A program made the position numbers and the translations under genes. DNA of 64,000 bases from Paragorgia papillata (taxonomy: Eukaryota; Cnidaria; Anthozoa; Scleralcyonacea; Coralliidae). Numbering within the stretch: the stretch's first letter is position 1; every line of letters begins with the position of its first letter. The notes below the pieces were generated by a model. It saw only the letters and a list, made by a program, of their open reading frames with translations, did no database searches and was not told the DNA's origin. Of the stretch, positions 11,574 through 21,431 are shown piece after piece. Where the stretch lies: NCBI GenBank assembly GCA_035771165.1, contig JAWNZC010000406.1, positions 3,307,501 through 3,371,500 on the forward strand, given 5' to 3'.

Positions 11574-12365
11574 GTAATTAATATTCAGCGTGCGTCACGC
11601 ATAGAGTCACGCGTGACGAACGCATTGCGAACGGAAAAACAAAATAATAGGGCATGTTTGGGCGAGTTCGTGTCGAACGGAAGAAATTGTGCACGTGGAC
11701 TAGGCTATCACATTGGAATATGAAACCTACGCAAGTGTCTAGTTTATACGCGCTTATCTCCTGTCGACCTCTGTATAACACCAGAAACCCCATTCTAATC
11801 CTAGGCAAATTATTTTACAATTAACCGATTCACGTGCACAGAAGAATTATTGCCACTAAATCTGAATGTTTATGTACAGACGGTAAATATTACTTCAAAA
11901 TGCCAGTGTGCTGTGTGCTAAGGGCAAAAATAGTATTCCTATGACAAAGAGTAGGTAGAGCATAAATAATACTTATAAAACTAAACATTTTCTCAAAGGG
12001 TAATCATCCCCATAGCAGAGTTTACATTTCGCAATGATATTAAGTTATATAGTCACGCGCTGGGCTCGTGATCTAGTATTCACTATTGTTTGATGCCGCC
12101 TCATTAATTTTCAGCGTGAAGAACGGTGTCGCCAACGCGTGGCAAACCGCTTATTCTATCAGGACAATATTAGTTCGTACAAAGTTTAGGCGAAGTGGCG
12201 ATCAGTGGCGTATCTAGCATAAAACATAGAATAAATTCAGAGCATGAGCGCAGAACTCGGAACTCGAAGCCGAGAGATTGGAGAGCTCACCCTAAACCCC
12301 CCCAAAGGTACCCCACCCACCCGCGGGCCACCCCAAAACTTGGATACCCTAAACTCCCCCTAGGA

Positions 12366-12560
12366 GTACATAGACCTAAGACTATAGTCCTTACATAGTC
12401 CTAGCACTAATCATGGTCATATATAGGCATACTCATATAATCATAGTCATACAGTAATAGTACGCAGTCTTAAGATTATAGTCCGTAATATATAGTCATA
12501 GTCCTGTGACTATAGTCCTAATCATAGTCATATAGTCAGTCATATAGGCATAGTCCAACC
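12366..12560. repeat. degenerate ATAGTC/CATAGTCATATAG tract
   Basis: Imperfect reiteration of 6-12 base words built from ATAGTC, CATAGT and CATATAG. It has no coding meaning and lies inside the long-terminal-repeat element. Confidence 0.65.
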
Positions 12561-12892
12561 TCGTATCAATGGCCTTCTCTGCTTTCAAAATGGCGAGAGG
12601 AGAAGGCCTTCGCAAAGGCTGGTCACGTGAATCCTAAATACTCCAAGATGCTTGGAGTATTTGGTCACGTGGGTAATTTGAACTTAGGCCGTCCTGGGGG
12701 GAGCGGTTGATTTGATTCTAAATGTAGATTCGTAGAAGATATTTGTTGCAAGTCTTGTAGAGGTAAATCCGAGCGGTAAATCAAAATTTAAAGTATTGAA
12801 TGAACATTTATTTATAATATATTTAGAAACACTACGTTTATTTACGACATTTTACTGAATATTTCATATTAGTTGCCATCAATCGTCACTTA

Positions 12893-13635
12893 GAATGAAG
12901 CCGAAGGCGATCGACGGCGACGAACAACCTACTTTCAATAGAGCTACTGCAGTTCAGGTACTGCTACATATACTTGATATTCGAATGCGGTTGATTGTTG
13001 AGATTCACTTACCGTGTAGTATAGCGCATTTGTGTTGAATGTTTCTCCTCCACACGTTTGGGATTTGTGGAAATTTAATTGTTGTAATTTGTGTCGATTT
13101 ATATAATTTCAAACAACATTATTCGAATCTGCTGTCCTCAAACACCATCGACAAACTTACTACCAGTTGCAATCAACCGTTAGGCGCGATTGTTTACGTT
13201 TGAAACGTTCACGTTGGGCGTAACTCGTTCGTTATTTGAAACCGGTAAACCGACTGATTTCAACCGTGAATGGACAACCTTTGACAAGTCCCGTCCACAT
13301 GTTTGACAAACGTGAGAGCATGTTTTCGAGTGTATTTTACGCGTACATTTACAAACGACGAAACCGAAATTCTTCGATTTTTATGGGAAAGCATGGAGTT
13401 TATTGGCAGCCGATCACGGCGAGGATAGAGCAACTGTCGATCTTTGTTTTGGCGTCGAAATCTTGGCTGCCGATTGTGATTTGGGTGAGAAAACGTCGTT
13501 CAAGTAAACGTGATTGGCAAATTTTTGACGGAGTGTCCAACCTTCACCTTATTTTAAACAGGTCAGTTCGAGTCGATCACGAAACACTTCAAACCAATAT
13601 TATCGCGAAGTTACTACAAACAACAACCAAGGTAG
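12893..13635 (+). pseudogene. possible broken coding remnant inside the 2.7-kb element
   Basis: A short exon-like piece at 12895-12957 reads MKPKAIDGDEQPTFNRATAV and ends CAG/GTACTG, a plausible donor. Downstream, 13225-13320 reads FETGKPTDFNREWTTFDKSR before a stop. A neighbouring frame then gives FYGKAWSLLAADHGEDRATV, while 13236-13688 is open in a third frame and ends ACCAAG/GTAGGT. The shifting best frame suggests decay. I do not recognise the family; it could be what is left of the element's transposase or an accessory protein. Confidence 0.25.
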
Positions 13636-13700
13636 GTGTATTTTGCTTATGCATGCTAAATTCGCTCAAAATGATTTTAATACCCTGAAATAAACAAAAT

Positions 13701-13875
13701 ACTTCCTCTTATCTTCCTCTTATCTTCCTTATCTTCCTCTTATCTTCCTTATCTTCCTCTTATCTTCCTCTTATCATCTTATCCTCCTTTTATCTTCCTT
13801 ATGTTTCTCTTATCTTTCTTATCTTCCTCTTATCTTCCTTATTTTCCTCTTATCTTACACATATCTTCTTTATCT
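13701..13875. repeat. CTTATCTTCCT simple repeat
   Basis: Polypyrimidine array of 5-11 base words (CTTATCTTCCT, CTTATCTTC). The same word family fills the centre of the large palindrome at 30310-30925. Confidence 0.9.
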
Positions 13876-14424
13876 TCCTTTTAATCATTTGCGAAGCGAT
13901 TGCATAATATGCGAACAGAAATCCGTACATCCGTTTTTCGTACAAATCGAGTATAGCTCGGTAAATGGACTGGGCACGAGTAAAGACACAGCTAACCCAA
14001 TACGAACGCCAAGAATAGTGTGCTGCCTTGCTGACGCTCGGCAGCAATAATTTGCCTAAGATTAGAATGGGGTTTCTGGTGTTATACAGACGTCGACAAG
14101 CGCGTATAAACTAGACACTTGCGTAGGTTTCATATTCCAATGTGATAGCCTAGTCCACGTGCACAATTTCTTCCGTTCGAGACGAACTCGCCCAAACATG
14201 CCCTATTATTTTGTTTTTCCGCGTGACTCTATGCGTGACACACACTGAATATTAATTACAGCGATCGAAATAAACAGCAGGGTATTTGGAAAGGTTATAA
14301 GAATGGGTGCCTAAGGTGGAAAGAATAGATCTAAGCGGAACATTGGTTTTATGTACCCTATAGGTAGCCCACAAAGTATAATAGGTCATAGGTCGTTTTG
14401 AAATATATATATATATATATATAT

Positions 14425-14459
14425 AAAGCATTTAATTTAAAACATTGGATAAGTAAAAA
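14425..14459 (+). repeat. left 35-bp inverted repeat of the DIRS locus
   Basis: AAAGCATTTAATTTAAAACA and the following 15 bases are matched without mismatch, in inverted orientation, at 19601-19635. A (TA) run (14404-14424) flanks it on the left. The pair brackets the DIRS coding region, as inverted terminal repeats of DIRS elements do. Confidence 0.8.
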
Positions 14460-14570
14460 CTATGTACATGTTAAAAAGGGCGGTGACTCAAATTTCACGC
14501 TCGAAGCGATCATCTGATGATCGCTTCGAGCGTGAAACTTAAGTCACCGCCTTTCTTTACATGTACATAG
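14460..14570. repeat. 111-base hairpin next to the left DIRS repeat
   Basis: CTATGTACATGT at 14460 pairs with ACATGTACATAG ending at 14570. The arms continue inward through GGCGGTGACT/AGTCACCGCC and TTTCACGCTCGAAGCGATCA up to a loop near 14515. The second DIRS copy stops exactly at the inner edge of this hairpin (homology ends at 36994), so the hairpin is either part of the element terminus or a small foldback insertion. Confidence 0.75.
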
Positions 14571-14901
14571 GGCAACAATTTATTCAAATAAATTGCGGTT
14601 AATGCACAAACACTCTGCACGTGCGTCGTGCCCTCTGGGTGCCTGTAATCAGCTTTGGAGATAAGCCTCTTGAGCCTCTCATGCAACATACGTAACAAAC
14701 CAAGTCCCCTCTGAGGACAAAAATATATCGGTATAGAATGGAAAGAATGCAAGATAAGTACTCGGTATTATCCCAGTGTTTTCCCCGTATTATTCCATAT
14801 CATGACCCAGGTGCCTGGCAGGCTCTATATTCACGTGTCGGTCCGAAAGTCCAGAGATATAGATTTAACTATCCAATCGCAAAACGCAAAATATCCTTTC
14901 A

Positions 14902-16359
14902 ATGAGCAAAGGTCATTTTGCGCACTACTTAAGCAGCCAAAACGCGCCAAATATTATCAGTCTACTGGCAAGTGATCCAAAAACTAATCTTGTCTGTGTC
15001 GCAAAGGGCATCGTTATTTCAGCATACAGTCATCCTTACGACATGCCTCCGACAAAGCGACTCTCACGCGCTTCCAAACAGCGCAATCCAGCGCCAACAA
15101 CGCGGCGCTTAGCCTCTGCGCGTCCGCCGATCGCGAGACCGCCAAGCCAACAGTCCGTGGCGCCAAACCAAGGTACTGGTCCGCTAGCCTTTGACGAGTC
15201 AACTTCGACAGAAGTGCTCCAACTTCTCCTGGCTCAACGACATCAGCTGGTGACTGGCTCTCGCGCAACCCTTCTGGCCCGTCTCCGTTCTCTCCAACAA
15301 CAAGAGCCTCAGCATGGTTCGCCGGCAGCTTCACCTGTATCCGACTCACCACCCGCGCCACGTAGGATTGTTCAAGAAAACCCTGATACAGTCGATGTGA
15401 CCTCGATTCTGGAAGGGCCTAATCTCGAACGCTTGGTTTCCCAACTCGCCCCTCTGCTTACTGCGCGGCTTCAAGAACATTCTCCACCACTACCACACGA
15501 TGTCAATTCCTACCGACCCTCAGCTATACCTCCGCCTACACTACCTTTGGACACGCCACACACATCGTTCACCAATACCACCTATCAGCATCTTCCGATT
15601 CCACCCGCTCAAGAAGACACCGCTTTCGTCGACCTCCAGGATCCACAATCCGTTCAACAGCTCCTTGGCCGTCCGTCCGCCAATCCAATGGCAGCACACC
15701 TTTCCAAAAAGACCGAACAAGCCATCACCAACGGTGAGTACGTCGATCTATGTTCTCTTTTGCCTTGCAATACAGATAGAGGGTTAGATACCCAACAGTT
15801 TACTGTGTCGTTGAACAACCAGAGTGTGACAATCCCCCTCCCCCAAAACAGTTACCAACGCGCCAAAACAAAGATTGATTCTATCGAGAATGTGTCTGTC
15901 ATTGTTTCCAAATTTCCGAACCGTGCTCTGTCGCTGCTGAACTACATGCACATAATCCGAACTGCTTCGGCAAAATTCCGGGGGATGGCGTGGTATGCAT
16001 ATGACATTGAATTCCGAAAACGCGCGGCCAAAGACGCATCGCTCGATTGGGGACAGCGGGATATGCAATTATACCTAGATAAATTTACCGGTCTCGCTCG
16101 GGGTTCATGTTTTTCTTGTGGCTCGGTAGACCACCTTGCTGAAAGCTGTCCTCTTTCTGTTTCCAAACTTAGGTTCAACCGCTCTGACTTCTGCCTCAAT
16201 TTCAACCGGGGTCTTGCCTGTGCTCGCACCCCCTGTACCTTCCCCCATCGATGCAACCATGACAACTGCGGCGGAAACCATCCCAGCTACGAACACGCCG
16301 ACACCCGCAAGCCATCGTCTGAGGAGTCGTCTCATAGCCATCGACGCCGTGAAAAATAG
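14902..16359 (+). CDS. DIRS Gag-like protein with SAP motif and zinc knuckle
   Basis: Open for 485 codons from the first ATG. The likely true start is the second Met at 15043 (MPPTKRLSRASK), because the ATG at 14902 is not conserved in the second DIRS copy, whose corresponding bases read CTCCGAGC. The N-terminus is basic and proline/serine-rich. At about 15190-15303, STEVLQLLLAQRHQLVTGSR followed by ATLLARLRSL looks like a SAP DNA-binding helix-turn-helix. The C-terminal third has a zinc knuckle CFSCGSVDHLAESC (16108-16149) and a further Cys/His cluster (CARTPCTFPHRCNHDNCGG). It presumably packages element RNA. It overlaps the RT frame by over 200 bases, so the next ORF needs re-initiation or frameshifting. 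Confidence 0.85.
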   Translation: MSKGHFAHYLSSQNAPNIISLLASDPKTNLVCVAKGIVISAYSHPYDMPPTKRLSRASKQRNPAPTTRRLASARPPIARPPSQQSVAPNQGTGPLAFDESTSTEVLQLLLAQRHQLVTGSRATLLARLRSLQQQEPQHGSPAASPVSDSPPAPRRIVQENPDTVDVTSILEGPNLERLVSQLAPLLTARLQEHSPPLPHDVNSYRPSAIPPPTLPLDTPHTSFTNTTYQHLPIPPAQEDTAFVDLQDPQSVQQLLGRPSANPMAAHLSKKTEQAITNGEYVDLCSLLPCNTDRGLDTQQFTVSLNNQSVTIPLPQNSYQRAKTKIDSIENVSVIVSKFPNRALSLLNYMHIIRTASAKFRGMAWYAYDIEFRKRAAKDASLDWGQRDMQLYLDKFTGLARGSCFSCGSVDHLAESCPLSVSKLRFNRSDFCLNFNRGLACARTPCTFPHRCNHDNCGGNHPSYEHADTRKPSSEESSHSHRRREK

Positions 16360-17971
16360 CCACCTATCCGACTTTTCGCCTTCTACACCTATTAACATTA
16401 ATCTACTTGAACAATATCTTATGAACTATCCCTACCCTAATTTTTCTGCTCAGCTCTGTCAAGGTCTACGTCATGGTTTCGATATTGGTTGTCAGGGTTC
16501 CCGCCGCCCTTGCGTTAGTCCCAATCTAAAAAGCGCGCTTATTCACCCCCACGTTATTGACGAAGATCTCCTGGACGAAGTACAGCAGGGTAGAACCGCG
16601 GGTCCTTTCGATAAGCCTCCTTTTCCTAATTTTCAGATTTATCCTATTGGCATTGTGCCTAAAAAACACAGTCAAAAATGGCGTACTATTTTTCATCTAT
16701 CCTACCCCAAGGGTTCGGGAACCAGTGTTAACGACAATATCCCTGCCAAAAACTACTCACTTCAATATATTCGTCTGGATAATGCTATTAAGATTGTCCT
16801 AGATCTTGGCCAAAACTGCTACATGGCGAAGACCGATATTAAATCAGCCTTCCGTAACATCCCAGTTCGACGGGAAGATTGGGAACTCCTAGGCATGAAA
16901 TAGCGCGATATGTATTTCTTTGATACGGTTCTCCCTTTTGGGCTCCGCAGCGCTCCCTACCTCTTCAACTTGCTATCCGACGCGCTAGAATGGATCTTGA
17001 AAACCCACGTAGGTGTCCCACGGGTGCTTCACATCCTAGACGATTTCTTTATCGCAGAACCTCCCACAGCTTCAAATTGTGCCACTTCCTTATGTAAACT
17101 ACTACACCTATTCACTGAGTTAGACGTGCCGTTAGCCCCTAACAAAACATTCAAACCTTCTACAACCCTCGAATTCCTCGGAATTACCATCGATTCCAAC
17201 AAAATGGAAGCTCGACTACCCGAGGATAAGTTAGATCGCGCTCGCTCTGCTGTTTCGCAATGGGCAACAAAAAAGTCTTGCAGGCTAAAGGATTTGCAAT
17301 CCTTGATTGGCACGCTTCAGTTTGCATGTTGTGTCATTGCACCAGGGCGTCCTTTCCTCCAACGTATGATCCGTCTAACTTGCGGTATTCAGAAACCACA
17401 CTATTATGTTCGTCTTAATGGGGAATTTCGAAAAGATCTGCGCATGTGGGGCATTATCCTCCAAGGGTGGAACGGTGTTAGTCTCTTCCTAGACCCTAAC
17501 CCAACTTCCTCACTAGAGCTACAATTATTTACTGATGCCTCGGGAGCTATTGGTTTTGGGGGGTTCTTCCACAACGCCTGGTTTCAGGGTAAGTGGGAAC
17601 CGCACCAGCAAATTAACAAATCCAAGGGTATCTCCATTGATTGGCAAGAATATTTTCCTATTGTCATAGCATGCGAGCTGTGGGGAGCGCAGTGGGCCAA
17701 CAAAAGGATCACGTTCCGATGCGATAACACCGCTGTTGTCGCCATCTTAAACTCCAAAAGTTCAAAAGCTCCCCGAATCATGAACCTAGTACGTCACCTT
17801 ACCCTTCTTACCCTAATTCATAACTTCAGTTTTACAGCCCAACATGTGCCCGGTTCGAGTAATAAAATCGCTGATGCACTCTCTCGTTTCCAGATGGAAC
17901 GCTTTCGAAAACTGGCTCCAAAAGCATCAACAGCACCCTGTGTCATCCCCTCATACATGATGCAACTCTGA
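16136..17971 (+). CDS. DIRS reverse transcriptase / RNase H, one in-frame stop
   Basis: The protein copies element RNA into DNA. RT motifs are clear: YMAKTDIKSAFRNIPV (motif A Asp), LPFGLRSAPYLFNLL (motif B), VLHILDDFF (motif C, catalytic Asp pair near 17040) and LEFLGITID. RNase H follows with LFTDASGAIGFGG, EYFPIVIACELWG, FRCDNTAVVAIL and HVPGSSNKIADALSR. The frame is interrupted only by TAG at 16901-16903, just before motif B, where related proteins usually have Trp or another residue; a single G-to-A change could explain it. The start is unclear: the frame is open from 16136, inside the Gag ORF. RNase H ends close to the stop at 17969, leaving no room for a methyltransferase domain. Confidence 0.9.
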
Positions 17972-18960
17972 TTTCCAAAGTTCACTACATTCTTTCTAAT
18001 TCCTGGGCACGACCAACACTGAAGACGTATCAAGTCGCTATTAGCCATTTCATCCGTTTTTGTTTGTTGCGGGGTATTGTCACATCTGGTTCTCCCTTCT
18101 TACCGGCAAGTGAGATTACCCTAGTCTACTTTGTCGCCCATCTAAGCGATACTGTTTCGTTCAAAACAATTAAGACTTATCTAGCAGGCGTTGGTCACCT
18201 GCACCTACTTTTTAACACCCCTTTTGGCATAACCAAAATGCCCTTACTAAGTCAGATTCTAAGCGGGGTAAAACGTATTCAAGGCATTAACGTTCGGGAG
18301 CGGCGTCCAGTCACCGTTGAAATCATGTCGAAACTACATAAATGTCTAAATCCAAATTATACATGCGAGCTGGACTCAGTTTTGTTCTGGGCTGCTTTTA
18401 CTTTGGCCTTCTTTGGCTTCCTTCGCTGTAGCGAATTTACCTGTAACTCGGTTTTTGACCCCGAGGTCCACATGACGATTACCGATATCACTTTCGAACC
18501 AATTATCACTAACCCTTCGTGCATGCTAGTTAAATTTAAGAAGTCCAAAACGGATCCTTTTCGCCAGGGAAGCCTACTCACGATTGCTGCGTCCAGTTCC
18601 CACGTATGTGCTGTCAAAGCAATGAAAAATTATATCTTACAAGCATCGCCTATAGAACCGGATAAACCTCTTTTCCGACTCCAAAACGGCAGACCTCTGA
18701 CACGCACTTTGGTGTCTACCGAACTCCGTCGCCTACTGGCTATGTGTGGTCTCGACACCTCTGCCTACGCAACTCACAGCTTCCGTATCGGTGCTGCAAC
18801 GACGGCCGCCGCCTCTGGAATACCATCTTGGTTGATCAAGACAATGGGTCGTTGGTCTTCCGACTGTTACGAAAGATACATTCGCACACCATCCGAACTA
18901 ATTAAAACAGTACCAGAAACTATGGTAAAACAATTAGGACAGCAAGAGCCTGCCGATTAA
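17872..18960 (+). CDS. DIRS tyrosine recombinase (YR)
   Basis: This integrates circular element DNA without making target duplications. The frame is open from about 17872 and overlaps the RT/RNase H ORF end; it has no ATG before about 18238, so translation probably depends on frameshifting, re-initiation or a non-AUG start. An N-terminal SAM-like core-binding region (SWARPTLKTYQVAISHFIRF, TIKTYLAGVGHLH) precedes the catalytic domain. Catalytic residues are visible: Arg in GFLRCSEF, Lys in KFKKSK, His-x-x-Arg in THSFRIGAAT, and the nucleophile Tyr in the DCYERYIRTP segment. The protein ends about 20 residues later. All key residues are intact. Confidence 0.9.
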
Positions 18961-19600
18961 GGATAATTAGTTCAAATAACTGTGTTTGTTAATCCGTTTC
19001 GTTGTTATGGTTAAGTTTTAAGTATATTAGTAATTAGTATGTTATAACGCCAGTCAGTTTTCAGTGGGGGAATTCTCGGCTTCACCTCAATTCTTGGCAG
19101 GGAATCGCTGTCCTCCGGACACCTCCTACCCCCACTTAAAAACTTAATCTGGCTCAGTGCAAAGAAACGTGTCCTGAGCCACTTTTTCTCTCCCTCCCCT
19201 ACACAGAGTAGCTGGGGTTCCGACTTCCGAGATCAACCCCAGCAGTCGGCGCTCCCGACTTGGGCACCCCCCTTGCTCTGTGGAGACTCATAGGCCTGGT
19301 ATAATGTCACTTCAAAGCGGGTACACACTACCTAGCTTGATATTTACCAGCCAGAGGTTGGCACCCCCACCTCAACGTCTCAACGTCCAGATTTGTGTGA
19401 TGCCACGATCATAGCTGCTGGACGATCTCCACAGCTAGGTATCCACACTTCTGGTCCCCCAGATGGATCCTTACCCCGACCCGGGCTTTGTGTCCGTTGG
19501 ACTAGCTTTTCTACTGCTTCCTTACTGCCAAATAAGTCTAGTAGTCTTTTCTCTTCCTTTTTCCGGACCTCGTGGTAGACAGAGGAGTGCAGTGCATTAA
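18961..19600 (+). other. DIRS 3' non-coding region
   Basis: 640 bases after the recombinase stop with no open frame of note. It contains the word TTCAGTGGGGGAATTCTCGG (19059-19078), conserved in the second DIRS copy (about 33905) and again in a different sequence context at 34558-34580. This region would hold the internal complementary region that DIRS elements use to form circles; I could not define it by eye. Confidence 0.6.
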
Positions 19601-19635
19601 TTTTTACTTATCCAATGTTTTAAATTAAATGCTTT
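19601..19635 (-). repeat. right 35-bp inverted repeat of the DIRS locus
   Basis: Perfect reverse complement of 14425-14459. No target-site duplication is seen, as expected for recombinase-mediated insertion. Confidence 0.8.
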
Positions 19636-20053
19636 ATCATCGCTCTGCTTTGTATTGAGCACTCTACAAGCTACTTGTGGCAAACACTTTGTTTTAAATT
19701 GTATATATATATATATATATATTATATCTCTAATATAAGACGCGCGAAGCACGGTCAATCGCGTTTAAGGCTAACGGGAAGTATTGCGCAATTTCGCAAT
19801 TTTGTGGAACCCCCCAAAAAAGAAAAAGCCGAAACCTAGACTCGGTCCACCATAGTAGCCCTAGTAATAAAACACTTTACCACAGTTGGAGCTTATAAAA
19901 GCTCTGGGTTTTTACTATTTAGTCCTTTCCGCCCTGACGATGAACGCTTAGTTCGAAAGCTCGGTCATTCTTTTATTTTATTTTATTTTAAACTAATTTA
20001 ATAAAAATCTATATCTAGCAGAAACAAACTGTGTTATATAGATATAATAGTAC
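19636..20053. other. intronic repeats left of discoidin exon
   Basis: Contains a (TA) run at 19702-19722, a segment at 19828-19870 (GCCGAAACCTAGACTCGG and following) that recurs at 25805-25848 in the same orientation, and a CTGACGA hairpin motif at 19934-19958. No coding sequence is seen. Confidence 0.55.
19934..19958 (+). ncRNA. hammerhead-like core motif (partial)
   Basis: CTGACGA is followed by GAAC-GCTTA-GTTC, a four-pair hairpin, and then GAAA. This is the order of the conserved core of a hammerhead ribozyme (CUGANGA, stem II, GAAA). I cannot find a convincing stem III or cleavage triplet, so activity is doubtful. Such motifs occur at the ends of Penelope-like and other retroelements. 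A related motif sits at 51767. Confidence 0.3.
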
Positions 20054-20201
20054 CTGGTGGTCTTGCAGGAATTCCATGAAGTTCCAATTTTAGACAGTGG
20101 ATCCGAGAAGATTTGAAAGTCCCAACACGAATAATACGTGCATTGATAGGCATATTCAATCTATATAGAAAAACTACACCTGTAGGTTTGGTGACATTTA
20201 T
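20054..20201 (-). CDS. F5/8 type C (discoidin) domain exon, C-terminal half
   Basis: On the minus strand it starts INVTKPTGVVFLYRLN, continues MPINARIIRVGTF and ends IHCLKLELHGIPARPP. The pattern of an INARIIRV strand followed 15-20 residues later by LKLELHG marks the end of a discoidin domain; the closing Cys is replaced by His-Gly here. The acceptor is TTTTCTTAG and the donor is CCAG/GTACTA. It has 148 bases, phase 0 in and phase 1 out, and pairs with the N-terminal half at 41673-42004 over a 21.5-kb intron. The next exon downstream is the N-half at 10051-10382; the shared codon at that junction reads Gly. Confidence 0.88.
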
Positions 20202-21042
20202 CTAAGAAAATTGAAAAAATAAGAATACTCAGTGTCTTGGCAAATGGCAAATCTGCTAGTAAGAGTGCGTGTTTTTACTGAATAAATTCTACTATAAACA
20301 AAACTGTTGTTATTCTGTTGCATGCACTTGAACCAATTCCTGCATAATATGCAATAAAAACTCAAAGTATACTAAATAATAAAAGCGCAAGTTTAAAAAC
20401 TCTTTTAGCACAAATAATAACACAGAAAAAATGTCTTAGTTGTGATTCGTTGTAAGAACAGTGAAATTTATTTGAAATATTAGTGCAAAATTTTGATACA
20501 CCAGTGCAAAAAGATGAAATACCTCTCTGCCTAATTAGCCCACAGAACAACAAAAGCCTCGCTCTGCTACTAATAGGTGTATTTTCCTGTCACAAGCCCG
20601 TAATATCATGGTACATCAACGATGTATCGTGATACTGTGACGCTCTGATGGTCTTTTCGTCTGGGTCGCAACCATAAAAAACACAGGTACGCACAGAGTA
20701 CATGCGTCTACAGGCCTTTAAAGAAAGCAACTGGACGTTACACGGTGGTCCTGAGAAATTACACGCTTGCATGGGCGACTGAGGCTTGAATAAACACAGT
20801 GACAGGAACATCCGTGCTGCTGACATATCGCTACCCGGTTGCGTACGCAAAAAGGTAATGTCTATGTGAATTTTTGCTTGCATATTATTGACAGGAAATC
20901 CTATTGTATATCGCACAATTAGAAATTCAAACTCGTGAATTTACAAAAAGCTCAAAAATTCAGTCACTCATTAAAACATCGTTCCTTTGAATTATTTCTC
21001 GATTATATAACTGGATTCAAAACCATACAATTACTTGTGAAA
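20202..21042. other. intronic DNA with an unrecognised open frame
   Basis: A 108-codon minus-strand frame (20590-20916) with several Cys residues is present but matches nothing I know and lacks splice-site support. No repeats were found except a weak microsatellite boundary at the right end. Confidence 0.35.
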
Positions 21043-21043
21043 G

Positions 21044-21113
<70 letters not shown>

Positions 21114-21142
21114 CGTCCGTCCGTCCGTCCGTCCGTCCGTCT
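21043..21142. repeat. (GTCT)n(GTCC)n microsatellite
   Basis: About 16 GTCT units followed by about 9 GTCC units. The SVCLSVCL and SVRPSVRP reading frames across it are artefacts of the repeat. Confidence 0.97.
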
Positions 21143-21431
21143 AGCTCTATCTACCGGATGTTGCCAGAAAGCTCAAAAAAGGCTGCGCAGGTTGCCGTCA
21201 AAACGCTTAAATTCAAACCGAAACAAAAATTACCAAAAAATGTCACACCTAATTAACCGAAAGCAACAACATATTCCAACTAACGTTAGAAACAAAACTA
21301 AGCCACTAAGACACAACCTAAAAGATAATGTATCTCTGCGCTACCTCGTTTGCAAACTGTGTGCGTGGCAGCCCAAATAAGGTAAAATTCAGCAACGGCA
21401 ACCACCTGTTAAGGAGGAGAATATTTACTAC

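Larger units (their letters stand above)
11574..14259. mobile_element. 2.7-kb DNA element with long terminal inverted repeats
   Basis: The left end (11574-11817) and right end (about 14051-14259) are inverted copies of one another for some 210-240 bases, starting GTAATTAATATTCAG. The right copy lacks about 20 bases near its end (GTGACGAACGCATTGCGAAC is left only). The interior has a degenerate ATAGTC/CATAGT tract (12366-12560), possible coding remnants (12893-13635) and a CTTATCTTC repeat (13701-13875). Long terminal inverted repeats point to a cut-and-paste or foldback transposon; the superfamily is not identified because no transposase is recognisable and no clear target duplication is visible. 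Confidence 0.75.
14425..19635 (+). mobile_element. DIRS-type tyrosine-recombinase retrotransposon, nearly intact
   Basis: The element is bracketed by a perfect 35-bp inverted repeat and carries, in order, a Gag-like ORF, a reverse transcriptase/RNase H ORF and a tyrosine recombinase ORF in three different frames. That order and the recombinase are diagnostic of the DIRS order. It lies antisense in a 9.7-kb intron of the discoidin gene. The adenine methyltransferase that many DIRS elements encode after RNase H is not present: only about 90 bases separate the RT/RH stop from recombinase-like sequence. One in-frame stop interrupts the RT. A deleted inverted relative lies at 33390-36994. Confidence 0.88.
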
